The translations under genes and the position numbers were made by a program. The notes beneath the pieces were generated by a model that made no database searches, was not told where the DNA came from, and saw only the letters and a program-made list of their open reading frames with translations. From Whitmania pigra (lineage: Eukaryota; Annelida; Clitellata; Hirudinida; Haemopidae), in assembly GCA_021613335.1 (NCBI GenBank), contig JAJTWR010000329.1, positions 663,501 through 727,500 of the forward strand: DNA of 64,000 nt, written 5' to 3'. Below are positions 21,401 through 33,000 of the stretch, in pieces (the first letter of the stretch is position 1; the number at the start of each line of letters is the position of its first letter).

Positions 21401-24392
21401 TTGGGTCAGTACCACTTCCTCCACCCTTACCTGATGGGTCAATACCACTTCAATCACATTTACCTGATGGATCAACACCATATCCAATGCTCCAGAGCAA
21501 TGCAGTAGGGCCATCACTTCTAATCCAACCTTTTGGTCCATCAACTTCCACAGTTCATCAAGGTTAATTAGTGGATCTTTAATTAATTCTGATTTTCCTA
21601 CAAATTCTAAAAGTTGTCATCATTAAAGCTATAGATATTATGGATACAAAAATATGTTTGATTTACTAGTTCCAAGGAAACCTGCAGTCTTACCTAAAGC
21701 AGCCATGAAGCCTTTGTTTTGGAAAAGAATTCAAGTTCCAGCAGAAACTGTTCATGAATCAGATGCAAGGTAATGTTTAATTCTATTGACATTTGGGCAA
21801 TACTATTTCAATCAAAAACTTGATTCTGTAATGATTTTTGTACTTTGGTAATTGATTACCTATGATAAATTTATGCTATCATTTAAACGCTGTTTGTTAT
21901 TGTAGCCCAACTTCTCAGTGCTTGTGGAATATTCTACAAGAACCGGAAATGGACTTTGCTGAGTTTGAGGATTTATTTGCAAAAGCCCCAACAAAAAGAA
22001 AAAATGTGACCACAAAAAAAGAGGAATGCAAAAAAACGAGAGAGGTTTGTCTACATAAATTATGAAGATGCTTTTGACCTGAAATCATTTTTATGATTAT
22101 GATATAAAGGATATGAAAAATGATGCAGAATGATGATTAAACCTCTAAGTTAGTTTATTGTTTAAAGTAATAGCTAAAATAGCATGCTTAACATCAACAA
22201 CTACTAGGTACTGAAGAAGTCGCACTATCATTAACTGATGAATGCATTTTCATTTAAGGTCGTTAAATTACTAGACAGTAAAAAGTCTCAGGCACTTGGT
22301 ATATTTATCACAAGCCTCCATTTAAATGTTGCTGACATTGAAACAGGTAAGTTTTCTTCAGAAAGACACTTAAAGAAATTATCATGCATTTGTTGTGACA
22401 TAGAAAATTGCTAATTATGTTTTTTAGCACTCCTTGAGTTTGACCCTTCAGTCCTTTCAACGGAAATGCTCTCAGCCTTTTATGAACAGGTGTGATCTTA
22501 TTAAAGTGGATGTACCCTACTTAATTTCATTTGCCATTTTAAATTTTCACATTTCAGAGGCCCGAAGAAAGTGAAGTTGAACTCGTTCGAAACTTTCTTG
22601 CCAAACATCCTGATTCAATTCTAGACAGACCTGAACAGTTAGATAATGTTTTGACACTTTAATTTTTTGTTTACAATTGATTATATATTTTTTTCAGGTT
22701 CATTTATGAACTTTCTCAAATACCTTGTTTTGACGATCGCTGTTATTGTTTCATTTTCCAAACATCATTCTTTGAGTCTTTGTTAAGCATCGAACAGAGA
22801 TTAATAAATGTCAAGATGATTGTTGAGGTAAGCATCTTCATCAATAGTATTCAGCTGCACATTCAATTGGTGAAAATTATATGAAGCCAATGCTGCACCC
22901 AGTAAAAAGTAATAATGCTTTTGTTGACGTAGAACATCATGTGCAATCCTGATATCGAGACAATTTTTGGATTAATACTGGCTCTTGGAAATTACATGAA
23001 TGGAGGTTTGCAACATTTTTTGCTTATTAATTGGGGTTTCAAAGTGATGCACATGTTTTAAAAAGGCACTGCCAGGGGACAAGCAGATGGCTTTGGATTA
23101 GACATTTTATCGAAGCTAAAGGATGTCAAAAGTAAAGTGAGCATCTAAAATAATTTGAAGGTAAATGTATGTAACCCTTACAATAATTTGATTGCTGAGT
23201 TAAATAATTTTAGGACAATACTTTGAGTCTCCTGGAATATATTATAAAGATATATTTGTCACAACATGTGGAGGATGGATCACTGACTGAATATGTGCCT
23301 CTTCCAATCCCTGAACCCAGTGATGTCTTGCAGGCTGCAAATGTCAACTTTGATGATCTACATTCTGAGTTAGTTAGACTTGACTCCTCTCTTGATGGTG
23401 AGCATACATGATAAAATTTTGATTCTCTAGAATTAATTATTTTGTTTTAATTTTTTTTCATTTATTTACATTTCAGACATTTTCAGTCTTAAATTTTTCA
23501 TTACTTATTATTTTAATTCAAAATTGATGTGAATTTTTGACTTATTCTATAGAAATGCCTGTTAATATCTATTAAAAATGGATTATATTAAAGACTACAA
23601 TTAACTTAAAATTTAATTGTCAAATGTTCAACTATTTTGTACATTGTAAGGATGTGAGTTGAAAATCAAAAGAATATTGTCCAAGTCAACCAAAGATACT
23701 TTGGAACCATTTCAGAGCAAAATGAGGATTTTTATGAGCAAGGGCAAGTATTTCTTAACTCCATTATTATGAACGATGGGTGTTGTCAAACTAAATGGAT
23801 AATTTTTACACTTAATTCTAGCTAAAATAGCTATGAATGACCAAGAAAACAATATTATAGAAGTGAAAAAGAAGTTTGTCTTTTTTTTTTTTTGAAAATT
23901 TATAAAATAAGAACAATGAAAATAAATATAATAAAAATGATACTGCAGATATGAGTCATGCGTTTGTTTCTTTATGGCAAATTCTCAAAGGGGAGATGAT
24001 AATTTCATGAGCTTGAAAGACTTTTTTGGTTTGTGGGTGACATTTTGTCAGGATTTCAAAGATGTTTGGAAGAAGGAAATGCAAAGAATTGCTAAACTAA
24101 GGTTGTTGCTCATTAAACATTAACACATTAATCAACACTTAATAGTCAACCAGCTGTAATAGACACATTACCTAGTGATGGAAATGATGATGCTAATCAT
24201 TCTGTATAGACATAATGAAGCTCAGGAGAGAGTGAAGAAGATGCAAGAAGAAAAGAAAGTTATCTGTATGCGGATGCCAGTCAATAAATCTGGTCTCGTT
24301 AGTAATTTGAGACAACACTTTGCCATCTATATTTGCTTAAAATTCTTTATAACTTTCAGAAAGCCAAACTCACGAGTAAAGGAATTATTTAA
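18455..24392 (+). CDS. FMN2: Formin of the FMN1/FMN2 (cappuccino) family
   Basis: Nineteen coding exons: 18455-19568, 19636-19820, 20050-20179, 20259-20299 (tentative), 20428-21562, 21670-21769, 21906-22044, 22259-22346, 22428-22489, 22558-22637, 22698-22827, 22933-23005, 23066-23136, 23214-23397, 23651-23743, 23822-23873, 23949-24101, 24210-24297, 24360-24392. All phases agree; predicted 1316 residues. The start MGQQGS is a myristoylation site like that of FMN2; the in-frame ATG at 18395 is less likely. A disordered Ser-rich N-terminus, a coiled stretch ([18 protein letters not shown]), a proline-rich FH1 domain and a complete FH2 domain ([29 protein letters not shown]) follow. The end [13 protein letters not shown] matches the FMN-type FSI tail. 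Role: actin nucleation and elongation. FMN2 orthology rather than FMN1 is inferred. The intron after 23743 has a GC donor. Confidence 0.93.
21085..21480 (+). repeat. FH1-coding minisatellite of about 33 bp
   Basis: About a dozen tandem units encode [11 protein letters not shown] or [11 protein letters not shown] variants, the profilin-binding part of the formin. Units differ by substitutions and small changes, and frame is kept throughout. Open frames in other phases and on the minus strand here are shadows. Confidence 0.9.
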
Positions 24393-25504
24393 AATGGTTA
24401 ATAGCTTCTAGTCTAATGACTCTTAGTCAAAGTTTTGAAAATCAAATCTTAGATGTTGGTTTGCTCATTGATTCCATTCTGATGCAACCATTCTTGTTAT
24501 TTGTAGCTTAGTTTAGTGATTTCTGTCTTTGCTTTCTGTCTATTCATCCAGTGTTATGTGATTTGGGCATTGTGTTTTCTTGAAACAATTGCTTTTCAAT
24601 GGTTGTATGTAAACAGTTTCTAACTTTCTATTTGTGAAAGTTTTGAACTTCAAGTCATTCCTCTCACGTTGGTAGCTGAAATTTTATATAATTTAAATTG
24701 TTTTTTGTATTTTCCCTGAGTTCATTTCTAGATTTTCTTCATATTCAAATATGAATGTATTCATATGCAAATTTCATTTTTATTGTGATCCATTAATGTT
24801 TGTCGAAAATATGTACTGTTGAGTTACTATTTTAGTCAGCATATTTTGTTTTGTTGCATAACAGCTGGGTATCTGTAGGATACTCTCAGTGGAGCATCCA
24901 AAATTATGTAGGTTGATGCTTTTGGATCTAATGCTTGACACATTTATGTGTCTTTTTCTTATATTTTGTGATGTTCAACATTTCCTTAAAATAGTCAACT
25001 CATAAACTTACTGAATTTATACATTTCTTTACCACTTTATTTTGAAATTAACCAATCTTATTTGTCTTGAGTTAAAAAATTACATTTTAGTGTTTTTTAT
25101 TTGTCTATTTTGGCTCTTAAGAATGCTTCCTAATTCTCTGGCAACAGAAGAAAATCTGAAACACCCATATATTTTTTCTTCATATACTCTTTTTCTATGT
25201 CTGCCTTCCCAGATACAGCGATATCATTTCAGCTTTTTCTAAGCTTTAAAAGTTGACCTTTTCCCTTCTATTCTGAAGTCAGGGAGCGGGCAACAGCCAG
25301 TCATTTGGTCAACAGCATTCGAGGGGGATTCCTCTAAAATGCCACCCAAAAAATCTCTATAGTTGATCTCTATGCAATTTTTGCACGTGTAAATGAGTTT
25401 TGAAATGATGGAATTACGGCTATATTACAGGCTTCTGAACACCGGCACTGGCCAAAAATGTGACCCCAACTGCAGCACAGAATCACCTCACCGGACTAAG
25501 CAGG
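24393..25504. other. Formin 3'UTR and intergenic DNA
   Basis: T-rich sequence without recognised genes. The 66-codon frame at 25042-25242 lacks any supporting feature. Confidence 0.45.
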
Positions 25505-25780
25505 ATTAGGGTACAAAATACATGTTTAGATATGGAACTTTCTAGCTTATTAACAATATGATTTTCTGCTTTTGTTCAACCTCTTAGAACTATGTGCAAT
25601 TCTACCACTCAAATTTAGTGATTAAAGCAGTCATTTGGCTGTAATTCATCATTTCAAGACACATTTGCTCATATAAAACTTATGCTTACTACTCTTTCAT
25701 TAACTATCCTTGGGTCATCAACCTCAAGTCTCAAGAGAAATTCAGACTTTTTGGGTTGTCTGACTTTAGGATAGGACAAA
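25505..25780 (+). repeat. Dispersed repeat, copy A (inverted partner at 61.5 kb)
   Basis: Reads TACAAAATACATGTTTAGAT, then ATTTTCTGCTTTTGTTCAAC, then CATTTGGCTGTAATTC and TCAAGAGAAATTCAGACTTT. The reverse complement of 61445-61722 follows the same order with scattered substitutions and short indels over about 270 bases. Confidence 0.75.
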
Positions 25781-25837
25781 AATTAAAGATGCTTGCTCCC
25801 TGGAAAAAAGTAAAACGACGTCCCTGCATCTCAGAGA

Positions 25838-25884
25838 ATATAATAATAATAATAAAAATAATAATAATCATAATAATAATAATA
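25838..25884. repeat. (AAT)n microsatellite
   Basis: Trinucleotide run with few interruptions, adjoining the end of the GC-rich repeat at 25885, where such runs often mark the 3' tail of a retroposed element. Confidence 0.85.
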
Positions 25885-26052
25885 AATGTGCATTTGTAGA
25901 GCGCCGTAAGCGTCAGCATGAGGGGCGCCCAACCTTTTGTATAGCGCCGCCTCTCAGGGGCGCTTTGTGGCGGCGCAAGCTGGGTCGCGAACACGACACT
26001 GATGACTGTTGCTTTCACCGCCGTTCGCAGGAACTGAGCCAACTCGCACACG
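25885..26052 (-). repeat. GC-rich dispersed repeat, copy 1
   Basis: On the minus strand it reads GTGCGAGTTGG, CCTGCGAACGGCGGTGAAAG, CGCGACCCAGCTTGCGCCGC and GGCGCTATACAAAAGG, then the AAT tail. The plus strand at 57692-57832 carries the same segments in the same order. This looks like a SINE-like element. Confidence 0.7.
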
Positions 26053-27441
26053 TATATGAGAAATCAGATATAAAAAAAAAGAGTACATGAAGAAGACACT
26101 TGTAGATGTCTCAGGTCCTTCTGGAAGGTGCGTCCTAACGAGCCGTGGCAGACCTGGAGTGGATAGATGGACAGACAGACGGACGACCCACCTGTCAGCC
26201 GAAGTGATAAAGTTTTAAATGGCGTTCATGGTGAGATATGATTTGGCATTTGCCAAAGAATGCGGAAACATTACTGTTTCCTAAGCCTGATGAGTTATTG
26301 TGTTTTTGTGACTTATTAATACCGAACGTCGGTTTTCAGCCATCAACTCAAAAAAATCGAGCCGCCCAATGAGAACACGAATGAATACTAATGAAATATA
26401 ATTAATTAAAATTACCTTATAAATGCTAGAATTACAAAAGTTAGGCTGTTATTTTATATATTCTTTTATTAAAAGTTATTGGTTTACTTTAAAACTTATA
26501 ATTGATTTTAATTTAAGTTTTATGTCTAGCAGCGTTCACAGGGCCAACTGCTGAGAGAATGCGTATATCGAACCCAACGAATGTTTGTGCATTAGCTTTT
26601 CAGTGCCGGATTAAGCCGATGGGTGGCCCTAGACCGACTTAGAAGGGAGGCTGTTATAAAAGCTGAGATTCCGAAGGCGAAGTTAAACGTGAAAGTTTAT
26701 TAACTGGTAACTGGTGGCCGCGATGACATCATCACCATAATTAACCAAAATATCGTTATCGTTATCAACCTTGGTCTGAGTCATGATCCAACCACTATTG
26801 ATACATTGAAATTGATCTATTTTGAAGTGGGCACAGTAACTGTCCAATGGCCTAAAGTTTGCCATGAGGTTCGTGTTATATCCTTATGCGTCTTTTCCTT
26901 AAAAAGCATCTGCTCAAATGCATACTCTGCAATTAAAAATATCAACAATTTGCAGAAAAAGTCTCAGAACCTCTAATTTGGTCACCATTTTTTCAACAAA
27001 CAAAGTATCGGTACATTAGGAACCTCAAGTATCTCCAATTTCAAAATAGAGATTTGCAAACTTAAGAATCATTCAATCACAGTGGAAACGCGCGCCCTAC
27101 TCAGGTCGCGTCTAAATTTCCTTGAACTTTATAAAGAGCCTTCCTGCTATATCAAATTTTCATTATATTTTAATACATTTCTTGCCATCTGCGTTATATA
27201 GATTTATGAATTAAACTTTTTACTATTTATTACATTTATTAAATGTTTTGCTATTTTTCTTCGGCCTGAATCCTAAGGATTACAGAAATTAATGTTAATT
27301 TTTTTTAAGTTTTATCCAACAAAGTTAATTTGACGGTTTTATAGCAAAATTGTCTTATTTTTGTGTTTGATATTTTAAATTTTAATTTCTAATTAGTAAA
27401 CGTTTTCCTTATTTTCGCTTATTTTATTTACTTTTACGGGC
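26053..27441. other. Intergenic region upstream of SRFBP1
   Basis: No gene recognised; the minus frame at 26683-26865 is unsupported. An acceptor-like TTTCTAATTAG at 27385-27395 precedes the SRFBP1 ATG by 46 bases. Confidence 0.45.
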
Positions 27442-29796
27442 ATGGAGGAATCTGAAATTGCTAAGCTGAGCGAGACCGAGGGGGTATCGTCAATCGATAT
27501 AGTCTCTCTCAATAATTTGGTAACCTGTTGCTATTGACTTTACTTTTTTTTAAATATTTGTAACCGTCAAGGATATTAAAAAATATTATGTGTCGGTTAT
27601 CAATGGTTTTGGAATGCACCTTGCGTTATGGGAGTATTTGAATTAAATAATGTTAATCATGAAGTTTTTGCTGTTATTGCTGCCAGTCTTACTCTACCAT
27701 TAACCATAAAGTCCTATATCGAAATAAAAACTATCCTGTTTAAAATAATAATTATATTCATAGCGTTGGAGCCTTGACTTTACCTTGTAGAGTAATGACT
27801 AATAAGTTAGAGGCCTAATTGTACTTGTTGATTTATTGGTAGTTCTTTCCTTCTTGTTATGCAGAACATCTAAATATCTAACCAAACATATGAACTTAGT
27901 CAAGAATTTTTAGAAAGATAAAATGAAGTACTTCAATGTTACATATTTCATTTATGTTTTAATCAGCTGGCTTAAAATAAGCGGTTGTCAAACCACTGAT
28001 TATTTAGTTAATATAATGGTTTGTGCTTTAAAAGGAACTTTCATTTCACTTTGAGATTAACCTATTTAATGGAGTATTTTGGGGTCAACTTATTTTCCTT
28101 TATTATTTTACTCATGCTCATTTTAACCATAACAAAATGTCATTCTGCTGAACTTTCAAACGCATTTCACATATACCATATCTCCTTCTAAATGTTCCAA
28201 ATCAGTATGACAATAGTCCATTTTTATTGAACATTGAATTAAATTTCTGTTTTGTAGAAATTAAGAGAATTGTTATGTCAAATGTGCTCATGCCTTTCAA
28301 TTATTAGGTTGTAAATTTGAGGCCTGCAACCAAGAAGTCCAGGGTTCAAGTAATACAAAGACTAAAGAAAACAATAAAGTCACTTCAGGAAAAGTATGAC
28401 AATTAAAATATTCATAAATTGTGCGGCCAACATGTTTTTATTATTTGCACATTCATATAGCAAATGGATACATAATATTGAGTTGTCATTATAATTTAAT
28501 CATTATAATAGTAAGGGTAGTGTAATGCAAATTACTGATCAAATTTGGAATTATTTACCAAAAATACATCACTTTTCTCTGCTCAAGTCTTACAAATTGT
28601 TTTGATACAAAAATGTGTTCAAATTTATTTTAAAATTTCTTTCATGTGATCAAAGGAGTGGCAACTCTAGTGACAACAGAAGCAAGCGTGCAGCAAAGCT
28701 CGTGGAAGAAATAAGAATATTAAAAGTATTAATAAATTGTGGATTTAATTGGAATTGTCTACTATATTATTTTAAACTTAAATTAAATCTCAATAGGTTA
28801 CAGCTATTGATGACATCACAAAATTCTGTCTTGCACAAAGTGGCATCGTCCAAAACAGCTCAAAAGTAGATTCTCTTAATCATTTGCAACTTGAAGATTT
28901 TTTTTATGATAACAATGATGATAATATTTATTATAAACATGAAGTTTATTTCTGAGCGTTGTTACAGAATGACAAGGAGCAATCAGCATTTGCGAGAGTA
29001 GCGAAGCGCAAGGCTATCTCAGACAAAATTCAATCCCTTAAAAGGGAGCACCAGGACTGGGATAGCCTCGTATTTTACATTAAGAATCACATTCCTCGGA
29101 GAGTGAAGAAGAAAGCAGCGAAGAAGCGCGACAAACTCGGAGCAAAAGGAAAGCCCGTTGAACAGGCAGCGACGATCGTTCCAAGCACTGAAACAACATC
29201 TTCGACGATTGTAGCAGAGGGGCTGACGTGCCACTTAGCAACAACAACGACGACAGATGAAACAGTTGCAAGATTGAGAAGCTTGGGAGGAGTAGTGCAA
29301 GCTTTTGGTGCTGAGGATGATTGTGAAGTTGGACAACTCCCTGTTGTCGCTCTAGATAACACTTGCGAAGGACTTTCTGAGAAGACCCAAAACAAATCAT
29401 CTAAGAAGAGATTCTTTGAAGGATGTAGTGATGGTGATGACGACGACGATGATGATAATGATGACGATGGCATACATGAATGTGACACACAAAGTACCAA
29501 GAAACTTTTATTTAAGAAAAAACACTTTCAAGAAACAAAAAAGCCGTTTACTAAAAGCTTAAAACACAAAGAAAACCAACACAACAAACAACCTGGTTAG
29601 TTATTGTGATACTCATTAAGATAACTGTCTCGTTAAACTTTAAATTTCTTCACCTTCAGAGATCAGGAAGAACAAACATGCCAACAAGAAAGAAATGGAA
29701 ACCAATCTCCACCCATCATGGGAAGCAAAGAGAAAAGAAAAAGAGTTGCTGAAAAATGTCCCATCTGAGAGAACAAAGATTGTCTTTGATGATTAA
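27442..29796 (+). CDS. SRFBP1: Serum response factor-binding protein 1 (BUD22 family)
   Basis: Six coding exons: 27442-27519, 28308-28393, 28656-28725, 28797-28865, 28968-29595 and 29660-29796, with consistent phases; predicted 355 residues. The N-terminal helical region aligns with SRFBP1: SLNNLVVNLR, RVQVIQRLKKTIKSL, KRAAKLVEEIRIL, AFARVAKRKAISDKI. The middle is Lys/Ser-rich with an acidic run of Asp (about residues 255-275). The C-terminus LHPSWEAKRKEKE...KIVFDD is the diagnostic end of the BUD22/SRFBP1 domain. Yeast Bud22 works in 40S ribosome biogenesis; the vertebrate protein binds SRF. The protein is shorter than human (429 residues), mainly in the linker. It is convergent with DRC1, with 231 bases between stop codons. 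Confidence 0.92.
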
Positions 29797-29801
29797 TTGC
29801 A

Positions 29802-29807
29802 AATAAA
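29802..29807 (+). terminator. Poly(A) signal of SRFBP1
   Basis: AATAAA five bases beyond the stop codon. Confidence 0.5.
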
Positions 29808-29972
29808 CAACTATCTTTAGCTCTTCTTGTCTTCCTGTCAAGTAAAAGGCACAAGATTAGAATTATCATTGTCATCAAATTTGAGTCACTCACCATCTTG
29901 CAAATGCAATGGTGCAAGAGTGCGTGCAGCTCTCTGTTCTGCTTTGCAAGATTATCTCTTTCTTTCAGTAGC

Positions 29973-29978
29973 TTTATT
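29973..29978 (-). terminator. Poly(A) signal of DRC1
   Basis: AATAAA on the minus strand about 50 bases beyond the DRC1 stop codon, so the two convergent transcripts probably do not overlap. Confidence 0.5.
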
Positions 29979-30027
29979 CTTTCCTTCAGTGTGGTACTGC
30001 AGATGTTCTAGAGTTCTGATAAGCTGA

Positions 30028-33000
30028 CTAAGGCAGAATAATTAGCATAGACACTAACTGATACTTTTCAAAATGCTTTAATATAGAGTCCCAAGCTTCA
30101 TTCGTCCCGTAACCAACGACATTTGCATATTTTGACCAATACTCCTCGTCCATTGAATCATCTCTGCTGTTAACGTGAATTTCACATTCCTCAAAGGCCC
30201 TCATTCTGCAGAATTTTGATATCACATGCAATGTGTTTCGATGATGTAAGATCTGTGCCAAACCTACAAGTCATGCTTCATTAAAAGGTCTTTAATGTGT
30301 GGCTTTGGGATGGGAGCCAAGGAGTTATCCATAGCCTTGTCAGAAATATCATTTGTTGGGCTGTCGACATCAAACTCAACACTATGCATCTCCTCTCTGC
30401 TCACGGTCTCTCTGAAGTTGATCGAAAATTTTGATATATTTTAAATTTGGAATAAAATTGATGTTGTTGAAGTGGTGACTCACCCAACCACTCCTTGATG
30501 GTCGGACACGAAAGCTTTTAAAACAAGTAGCACTTCATTGGGAGCAAAAAGGATTTCACGGAAGCCCTCGGGCATATGTCTACTCCTCTCACTGAGGGTG
30601 AAAGATCCTTCGTCAATACTCAGATGTGTTGCTGTTGGAAAAGGAGATATGACTCTTGACTCGATAGTTTTTAACATATTCTCTTTATCCTTGCTCACGT
30701 ATCTAAACTCATTTGGTTGAGCTGCTTCGTCATCATAAACATGCTGAAAAATAAAATTGTAATCCCATAAAAACTTAATTTAGCTTATTTAATTATTGAA
30801 AAGCTTCATGCTTCAAAGAGGCAAGTTTGGGGATTTTTATTTTTTAAGATCTGATGAACGAGTGGAATTGAAAGATTAGTACTGATGTGTCTATGTTGTG
30901 GTTTTGAGATGCAGAACACTGGCATAATAATTGTCATTCTTTTTACCAGTGATGGAATATCAACTACCATGACAGTTATCTGCTCAAAGGAATTAAAATA
31001 ACTTCTATTTAAATTTTATCTTCACCTTGCTTTTTGTGGAATTTTTCATGAAATACAAAGAGAGCTTTGTGATGTCTTCCTCACTTTTGACTTGTAAAAC
31101 CTTTCAAGAGTGACATGCCAATTTTCATTATTTGAAATGTAGGGCCACTAAGTTGTAACTAACGTTGAGAATGGAATCCAATTTCATCAACATTTGCTCG
31201 TTAGAATCCAACGAGCTCAGCAATTGCCAGACTTTTTCTTCAATCAGAAAACCCTGCAGCAGAAGTCACATGATTAATAAATTGCTAAAGACTTATTTTT
31301 TCATTGGCATCAGTTTTTAGTTTTGTAACATCAACGCATCTACGTTTAAAAGCAATTGTGTGGTAATTGAATGCAACTGACAGTTTCATCGCAAATTAAC
31401 TGGAAGATGTGTTTGATTAGTTCTTTGGGAACTCTGTCCAAGCATTCATCGATTTCTTTGATGGGCTCATAGAAATAGTCGACTTCAAATTGTTCTTTCT
31501 GCACTTCTTTTGCCTCTGATGTTGATTTTGCCTTAGGGCTTGGTACCTTCAGCTTTTCTTTAAAAGTAATGCAGCCATTGAGCCATAATTTGATTTTTTC
31601 GTGGTTTAAGCGCTTACCACAAAATAATTTGTGAAATTCTAACAAATTGAATTAAAGTGAAAGTAGTCATTTTTAATTCCAAATAAACTTCAGAATTCTA
31701 ATCAAATTTTGTCAAACGTTTAAACTTTTTACCAGGACCACATGCCTTGGATTCAAACTTCATATCTGATTCACCGACTGCAGAAGGGTTGTTGAGAGGT
31801 CCAACATTATCCATAAAAGATCTTTGAGTTTTTGATATACAAATAAAATTAGAAATATTTTTTTTATGATAATATCAAATAATATTACGTCAAAACTATT
31901 TCTAGATTAAATTATTAAACATATGCATATTATTATGAAGAAATTATGTTGTTAGCCTGTGATATATTACATGTCAGGAGCAGTCCAGGGTAGGCCTAGC
32001 TGTTGTTCATGGATAGCTTTGTCAATTTTTAGTAGTTTCTTGGTGAGCTTCTTACATTCCACTTCATTCATGATCCATACAGATCTGAACTGAGTCAAAT
32101 TGTTATCTATTGTCTGCCTAACGAAAAGTAAACAAATCAACAGACAAGAACTTAATTATTAAATTCAAGTGCATCATTTACAGACGTAAACCTTAGTTAC
32201 ACAAATTGTTTGATTAACAAAGTAATGACTTAATTCTGAATGATATTCTGAATTTAAATAATATCAAGCAAGGACACAAGATGGAAACACTACTTGGCCT
32301 TTTGTAGAAAGTCTTTGTATCTTTTGACAAGATGCTTATGTCCTTGAACTTGCTGGTTGTAAGCCACAATATGAAGTTTCTCTCCCTGGTTGTTCTTTGT
32401 CTTTAGTGCAACCAAGGTATCATGGAGACTGGAAACAAGTGTTCATTAAAACCTTGGCCAATTAGATAACCATTACTGGATGAACATTATTTATGATGAG
32501 TGAAAGAGCCTTACATTCTACAAGACAACATTAGAATCACTTTTGCTAAAAAAAAAAACTAAAAATGCTTGAAATAAAGAATTACAACTAAAAGTCAAAG
32601 AACACGTGGAATCATGGCACTGTTTAAATGAAAAATTCAAATAAATGAAAAATACTGCGTAAGTTTTTTCTTCTGGTAACTTTTTGTGACTGTGTTTTCT
32701 TCATCTCTCTTCCTCAAAACTTGAAAATTGTATTCAAGTTTCTCCTGGTTGAGCTGGTAAGTGGCTCTCATTTCTTGAATTTGTTGCTGAAGTACCTTGA
32801 AAAATACCAACAATAATTTTCAGTGACTAGGAGATTCTCATGAATTAATCAATTAAGTGAAAATACATTCTGATTTGGTTGTCAGCCATTCTCTAAAATA
32901 GTGAAACCTCTATACAACAAAATAGTTTTTACAATGAAACTGCTTTATGACCTGCTTATGACCTGACCAAATCCTTGTAATTTCTATGTTAAAAATATTC

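Noticed and set aside
21078..21544. Gly-rich and His/Tyr-rich ORFs over the formin FH1 region
   Set aside because: Alternative-frame readings of the proline-coding minisatellite.
23870..23900. Exon 16 of the formin reading on through a long T run
   Set aside because: The frame hits a stop; a GTTTGT donor at 23874 joins in phase to the next exon, which matches the FH2 end.
29019..29500. Three minus-strand ORFs of 71-137 codons
   Set aside because: Antisense shadows of SRFBP1 exon 5; Ser runs mirror the Asp/Lys codons of the real frame.
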